Part shown: positions 61,926-64,000 of the stretch, in pieces
How positions within the stretch are numbered: position 1 is the first letter of the stretch
Layout of the letters: every line of letters starts with the position of its first letter
NCBI GenBank assembly: GCA_028554755.1
Contig: JAPTOF010000003.1
Coordinates: forward strand, 23,496,501 to 23,560,500
Direction of reading: 5' to 3'
DNA from: Cordia subcordata
Lineage: Eukaryota; Streptophyta; Magnoliopsida; Boraginales; Cordiaceae
DNA: 64,000 nucleotides
Translations under genes and position numbers: made by a program
The notes under the pieces: generated by a model
What the model saw: only the letters and a program-made list of their open reading frames with translations
What the model was told of the DNA's origin: nothing
Database searches by the model: none

Positions 61926-63646
61926 ATGCACATACTTCATAAGCTGCTTTTTTTCAATTTCTCGACAACTTTCATTCTTCTTGTTCTTTTGCCTTCTGCA
62001 AAATGTTCATCCGATGGAAAGAATCAACATCAACACGTAAATAATTTGTGTCTTCTCTTTTGTGTTTATGTGTGTAATTCTTAAGTCTGCTAGCTAAAGT
62101 TTGGATCGGCTTTTCTATTTTTCCAGGTAAGTTCTCAGAAGGCGTTTGACATTGCAGTTCATGGCATTCTCTTATGGGCATCCACAGGCTGCTTAATGCC
62201 TCTCGCCGTGCTTATAATCAGAATTTCCACGACAGAAGAACGATTCCGGGCAAGATTCAGAGTCTTCTTTTATGTCCATGCTATTTTCCAGGTAACAATC
62301 TTCAGTTCCCTTTTCGTTATCATTCTGCAAAATTTAGTAAAGTTTTTGACATCAGTTAGAGAACAGATTTAGAAACAGAAGAAAAGGAAAAGAATACAAT
62401 GCATTTCTTTAATCACATGTCAATGTTTCTTTAGGGTCTCGAGTGTTATCATTGAACACATTATCGATTTTTATTTTTTTCCCTTTCCCCTGCATAATCA
62501 TAGCAAGCTCTGATAATGGCGGGAGCAATATAGTTAAAAGTTCAATTGGGATAAAAGTAGAGCCCACTGTTAGGTGGGATCATCACTGCGTTTCACTTTT
62601 CACTTTAGTTTGTCCACATTTACCAAACTTGAAAATGATATTTATGGGACAAAATAATTATGCCCAAATCAAATTCTCTGTTGCTTTACAAAATTCTTTT
62701 CTTTCATCCCTGATATTACTTCTGTTTGTAACTAAATTTGTGTCTTTCTTTTTTTGGTGAAAAGTTGCTAGCAGTGCTACTTGCCACTGCTGGAGCAGTC
62801 TTGTCAATCAGAAGATTTGAGAATGCATTTGATAATACTCACCAAAGAATAGGCTTAGCGCTTTATGCTGCAATTTATGTGCAGATTTTGTTTGGACTCC
62901 GCCGGCCTAAAAGGTACTTCATCTGATTTTTACGCATTCAGATTAACTAAATCTTCCTCGAGATTTATGTCTGTCGTTATGGGTTAGACAACGGTCCCCT
63001 TACTTGGTTTGCCATAATTTAAACACTGTACCAGCGTGCCGATGCAGTGGTCTTTACACACTTATCACTGTACTTGAAAAATACAATGCAATAAATTGAG
63101 CAACTGTTTCAACAAAATTCTGGGTACAAGACACTTCAAGTCATTTTTCTTCTCTCTTTTTACATTAGGAAAGGTTGTTGATATTGCACTATAAATAAGC
63201 AGAATAGTTAAATTGCTTTTTAAGTTCTGGATTTCATTATCTTAGGTGCTTGTTTCAGGGGAAGTAAAAGAAGAAGGGTGTGGTACTTCTTCCATTGGCT
63301 TCTGGGAACAACAATTCCATTGGTGGGAATTTTCAACACGTACACAGGCTTAAATGCCTACCAGAAAAGAACATCAAAGAGTATAAGCCTTTGGGCCATT
63401 CTCTTCACAGCTCAAGTATCTTTCATGGCAGTATTCTACCTCTTCCAAGACAAATGGGAGTACATGCAAAAGCAAGGAGTGATTTCAGGAGATGATCAGA
63501 CAATCACTTCTTCATCAGTTCATGATCAAGTGATTCCTGATCGGGATAATAACCAGGTGTTGACTGAAGCAGCTAGGAAAAGCAATGCACTCGGCACCTA
63601 TTTCTCTAGAAGCAATGCTCTAAAGAAATTGCTGCAATTACCATGA
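61926..63646 (+). CDS. Cytochrome b561 domain-containing protein (At4g18260-like)
   Basis: A membrane electron-transfer protein of the b561 / ferric reductase-like family. Four exons: 61926-62036, 62127-62291, 62765-62913 and 63259-63646, phases consistent, 270 residues. The N-terminal 27 residues ([20 protein letters not shown]...) form a signal peptide. Then about five membrane segments; the likely haem ligands are His in [29 protein letters not shown] and FFHWLLG, the four conserved b561 His for two haems. The end has [16 protein letters not shown] as in the Arabidopsis relative and a polar tail of about 60 residues. No DOMON domain precedes it, unlike AIR12-type fusions. The start was chosen because the signal peptide matches the family and the upstream part is not in frame. 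Confidence 0.92.
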
Positions 63647-63661
63647 AATATATTGTGAATA

Positions 63662-63882
63662 AATTGCACTGAGACCCCCTATGGTTTATTTTAAGTGCAT
63701 GTTATCCTGTAGTTCCAAAATAGGTGCGGGACCCTCCTATGGTCTTAAAATGTAGACCATATGCCTCAAAAAATGGGCACGAAACCTCCCAGTAGTCCAC
63801 AAATGTGTAGTACATATGTCTCGTGAAAAACTATAAGGGTAACATACACTTATGATAAACTATAGGGGGTCTGGTGCAAGTT
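63662..63882. mobile_element. Foldback element just after the cytochrome b561 gene
   Basis: TTGCACTGAGACCCCCTATG on the left is mirrored by CATAGTTT-like TATAGGGGGTCTGGTGCAAG on the right, about 46 bases of paired arm including GTGCATGTTATCC and its mirror. It begins about 16 bases after the stop codon and therefore probably lies in the 3' UTR. Confidence 0.75.
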
Positions 63883-64000
63883 ATCGTTATATTATATTTG
63901 AACAATTCCTATTCCACTTTTTGATGTTTGCACTCAATTTAGTGGCATGGTCATTTTTATATTCAGAGGTCACCATTCGAATGCAAACATCAAGTTGTGA

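Overview
The window is nuclear DNA of a dicot flowering plant. It has AT-rich intergenic DNA, many small introns with GT-AG borders, plant-specific families (a plastid KAS I, a berberine-bridge-enzyme-like flavoprotein, plant mobile domain, 60S L18a-like membrane protein) and dense MITE/MULE/hAT/LTR debris. All exon models were read by eye from splice borders and family similarity; species cannot be named.

Layout. An HMG-box gene (minus strand) runs off the left edge; its first exon is at 3458-3621 and the start of its second exon is the first 21 bases of the window. A ~7.8 kb Mutator-like element (about 5446-13268) follows, with ~128-bp terminal inverted repeats, clusters of a 17-bp subterminal palindrome, a forward plant-mobile-domain (PMD) gene and a convergent MuDR-type transposase gene. 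Both genes are broken by a few stops/frameshifts. The element ends only ~180 bp before the ATG of a KAS I gene (13451-17538) that carries an in-frame TGA at codon 279. MCM3 (19338-25087, 16 exons) follows in the same direction; KAS I and MCM3 are also neighbours in Arabidopsis, so this is a conserved gene pair.

A single-exon BBE-like oxidase (27901-29538) is followed by a duplicated 3' flank and an ~11 kb gene-poor stretch holding an LTR pair (35.8-38.6 kb) with a nested 830-bp hAT element that has a perfect 8-bp target duplication. Then come a C2-domain protein (40789-41436), tRNA-Arg(ACG) (42849-42921), a CCDC174-like nuclear protein (minus, 43754-46211), an L18a-like membrane protein (48512-51000), true ribosomal protein eL20/L18a (54540-56361, first intron apparently GC-AG) and a cytochrome b561-domain protein (61926-63646).

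The best candidates for something unusual are the two-gene MULE-PMD element with its palindromic subterminal arrays and giant ATT tract, and the nonsense-bearing KAS I next to it. The other genes look like ordinary housekeeping or metabolic genes and do not form one pathway.
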